Assembly: GCA_005882215.1 (NCBI GenBank)
Contig: VBCK01000117.1
Coordinates: 35,331 to 99,330, forward strand
Length of the DNA: 64,000 nucleotides
Direction: 5' to 3'
Origin: Betaproteobacteria bacterium
Lineage (GTDB): Bacteria > Pseudomonadota > Gammaproteobacteria > Burkholderiales > Burkholderiaceae_F
Shown here in pieces: positions 62,238 to 64,000 of this stretch (the first letter of the stretch is position 1; every line of letters begins with the position of its first letter). A program made the position numbers and the translations under genes. Below the pieces are notes generated by a model. It ran no database searches, had not been told where the DNA came from, and saw only the letters and a list, made by a program, of their open reading frames with translations.

Positions 62238-64000
62238 ATGGAGTGGGGGATGCGTTGCAGTCAGTCATCCGGGAAAAGGCGCGGCACGCGGGCGCTTGCC
62301 TTGCGCGCATTCGCGTCTGCTCTGCTGCTCGCCGCAATCGTGCGGCCCGCGGGCGCGGCGCAGACCGACTACGCCAATTTCGACCACCAGACGACCGGTT
62401 TCCCGCTCGACGGCCAGCACCTGAATCTGCGCTGCGAGCAGTGCCACCTGCGCGGGATCTTCACCGGCACGTCGAAACTATGCTTGGGCTGTCACATCCA
62501 GGGCAATCCGCTGTCAGCCGTGTTCATGCCGGCCAATCACATACCGACGCCGGAACCCTGCGATACCTGCCACACGACGAACACGTTCCAGGGAACGCAC
62601 TTTGCGCATGCGAGCGTGATGCCGGGTACCTGCGCGCAGTGCCACAACAACGTGAATGCGACCGGCAAGAGCGCGAAGCATCTGCCCACCACCGCGGCCT
62701 GCGATCAATGCCACACCACGGTTTCGTTCACAACTTCTTTCGCGACCTTCCCGAGCGGGCACATACCGACCACCCAGGCCTGCAACGTCTGCCATGACCC
62801 GGCGAAGTTCGTGCCCGGCATGATGAACCATGCCGGCATCAGCGGCGGCTGCACCGTGTGCCACGCTGCCGACGCACCGGGGATCGCGCCTCTGGTTTTC
62901 ACGATCAAGTACACGAACTCGGGCGCCCCTGCGGTCACGCTGTCTCCGACTTCGCAGAACTACCATCCGCCGACCAGCGCGTTGCCGCAGCACTTCCCGA
63001 TCTCGTTCTCGTGCGAGCAGTGCCACCGGACTCCGACGACGCCGATGCCGGCGACCGCTGCGGCCGGTGGATTCGGCGGCGGCACGATGAACCACAAAGG
63101 CATCACGAGCGGATGCGACAAGTGCCACGCCGACGGGCTGGGACCGTTCATCGGAGTCGCGGCGCTGGTGACGGCCAGCAGCAACGGCCCGCACATCCCG
63201 ATCAACGGCACCGCTTGCGAGCTCTGCCACAAGTCGACCACGGTGCCCGGCGGCTTTGCCGGAACGGCGATGGTCCACACCGGCCTGAACGGCCTGTCGA
63301 CCTGCGGCAACTGCCACGAGAACAACCCGAACAACCAGGCGTACTACGGGCTGACGACGAAGTTGGTGCTTCGTCCGCCGACCTTGGGCGCGCCGCCCAA
63401 CGCCGTGACGCCGCTCGACGCCAATCACCCGACCGGGGGCGACTGCTCGCAGTGTCACGCCTCGACCACCAGCTTCACCACGAACATCGCCGAACCGTCG
63501 AACCACATCCCGATTGGAACCACGGGCTGCATCAACTGCCACCAGGGAACGACCGCTCCGTTCCTGCCGGCCAATACGGTGATGAACCACAGTGGCTTCA
63601 CGTCGAGCTGCGCCGGCTGTCACGGTGCCGGCAAGAATTTCTACGGCACCGCGCAGAGCGAGGCCGGGGGACAGCCGCTGCAGCCGCCCGGAACGATCGG
63701 GACCTCGGGCGCGGCCAACCACATTCCGTACGGGTCGACGGACTGTGTCGGCTGCCACAGCGCAAGCTCGACTTCGCAGGGTGGCTTCAAGCTCACGACC
63801 TCGCCGGCGCTGTCGGCTACGGGACACACGGCGGTCCGTGCGCTGAGCTGCGAGACCTGCCACGCCTCGGCCATGGCGTGGTATGGCGTCACGGTCGTGG
63901 TGCCGCCCGGGACGGCGGGCACTTCGGGATCGGCCAACCACATAGCGCTGGGAACCGGCGGCTGCAGCACCTGCCACGCGACCAACATCGCGGTGGGTGG
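62238..64000 (+). CDS. Second giant multihaem cytochrome c, incomplete at window end
   Basis: The frame runs from ATG 62238 (alternatively 62250) to the window edge, 587 codons, with no stop. A signal ends in PAGAAQ. The first mature sequence, TDYANFDHQTTGFPLDGQHLNLRCEQCH, is nearly identical to the start of the 37-haem protein, and the two stay similar (PTTQACNVCH, GGCTVCHAADAPG, INGTACELCHKSTTVPGGFAGTAMVHTGLNGLSTCGNCHENN). An extra haem-rich insertion after the first motif (CLGCHIQGNPLS, CDTCH, CAQCH) distinguishes it. Seventeen CXXCH sites are counted before 64000. It is a paralogue by tandem duplication around the barrel gene, and the C-terminal part is not available. Confidence 0.9.
   Translation, partial: MEWGMRCSQSSGKRRGTRALALRAFASALLLAAIVRPAGAAQTDYANFDHQTTGFPLDGQHLNLRCEQCHLRGIFTGTSKLCLGCHIQGNPLSAVFMPANHIPTPEPCDTCHTTNTFQGTHFAHASVMPGTCAQCHNNVNATGKSAKHLPTTAACDQCHTTVSFTTSFATFPSGHIPTTQACNVCHDPAKFVPGMMNHAGISGGCTVCHAADAPGIAPLVFTIKYTNSGAPAVTLSPTSQNYHPPTSALPQHFPISFSCEQCHRTPTTPMPATAAAGGFGGGTMNHKGITSGCDKCHADGLGPFIGVAALVTASSNGPHIPINGTACELCHKSTTVPGGFAGTAMVHTGLNGLSTCGNCHENNPNNQAYYGLTTKLVLRPPTLGAPPNAVTPLDANHPTGGDCSQCHASTTSFTTNIAEPSNHIPIGTTGCINCHQGTTAPFLPANTVMNHSGFTSSCAGCHGAGKNFYGTAQSEAGGQPLQPPGTIGTSGAANHIPYGSTDCVGCHSASSTSQGGFKLTTSPALSATGHTAVRALSCETCHASAMAWYGVTVVVPPGTAGTSGSANHIALGTGGCSTCHATNIAVG

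Overview
The window looks like chromosomal DNA of a GC-rich betaproteobacterium, probably Burkholderiales-like. The evidence is the 23S/5S rRNA sequence style, a double-length UvrA, dispersed biotin genes, and proteobacterial bc1 and aa3-type respiratory genes. The genus cannot be fixed from sequence alone. The assignment and the most unusual regions (rRNA 3' end, giant cytochromes) should be read with the possibility of a metagenome-derived contig in mind.

Layout. 1-2486: the 3' half of a 23S rRNA gene interrupted by a compact group I intron at the site equivalent to E. coli position 1917, with a LAGLIDADG endonuclease reading frame. The 23S 3' end is apparently missing and is replaced by a nested palindrome, followed by 5S rRNA and a strong terminator. 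2.5-12.3 kb: a DUF433/DUF5615 toxin-antitoxin relic, bioA-bioD, a LysR regulator divergent from an NmrA-type oxidoreductase, bioB with a DUF2007 gene, a penicillin-acylase-family hydrolase and a DUF2252 protein. 12.3-19.1 kb: msrB, an HME-type RND efflux adaptor and pump separated by an inserted lipoprotein cassette flanked by duplicated operon sequence, and two paralogous lipoproteins. 19.2-25.0 kb: a 1919-residue tandem UvrA with a MITE-like repeat translated inside its linker. 25.2-31.3 kb: secreted proteins of unknown function, a thioredoxin-fold protein, an M20 amidohydrolase, a NarL-type response regulator and a GalT/HIT-like gene.

31.4-43.3 kb is a respiratory block: Rieske protein, cytochrome b and cytochrome c1 (petABC), haem A synthase, a shrunken cytochrome-porin gene preceded by a Fur-like site, a soluble cytochrome c, and on the opposite strand cyoE-coxB-coxA-two coxIII-coxIV. 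43.5-48.97 kb holds a small periplasmic protein with a decayed copy beside it, an acyl-CoA ligase, an aminopeptidase-like lipoprotein and a molybdopterin oxidoreductase. The latter overlaps a membrane-anchored ferredoxin/flavoprotein gene (to 50.26 kb).

50.8-64.0 kb is the most remarkable part: a haem-b-type membrane protein, a 24-haem periplasmic cytochrome built of tandem three-haem modules, a 37-haem-site giant cytochrome, an 866-residue SPOR/TPR/outer-membrane beta-barrel protein, and the start of a second giant cytochrome (17 haem sites before the window ends). Long non-coding leaders with tandem repeats and a shared motif precede both giant cytochromes. My inference is an undescribed extracellular electron-transfer conduit. 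The cytoplasmic-side flavoprotein/molybdoprotein and the membrane cytochrome b would exchange electrons with a periplasmic 24-haem wire and giant surface or periplasmic cytochromes across the barrel protein. The neighbouring bc1/cytochrome c/aa3 chain would be the aerobic terminus. No MtrB- or MtrA-like sequence was recognised, so if this is a conduit it is not of the standard type.
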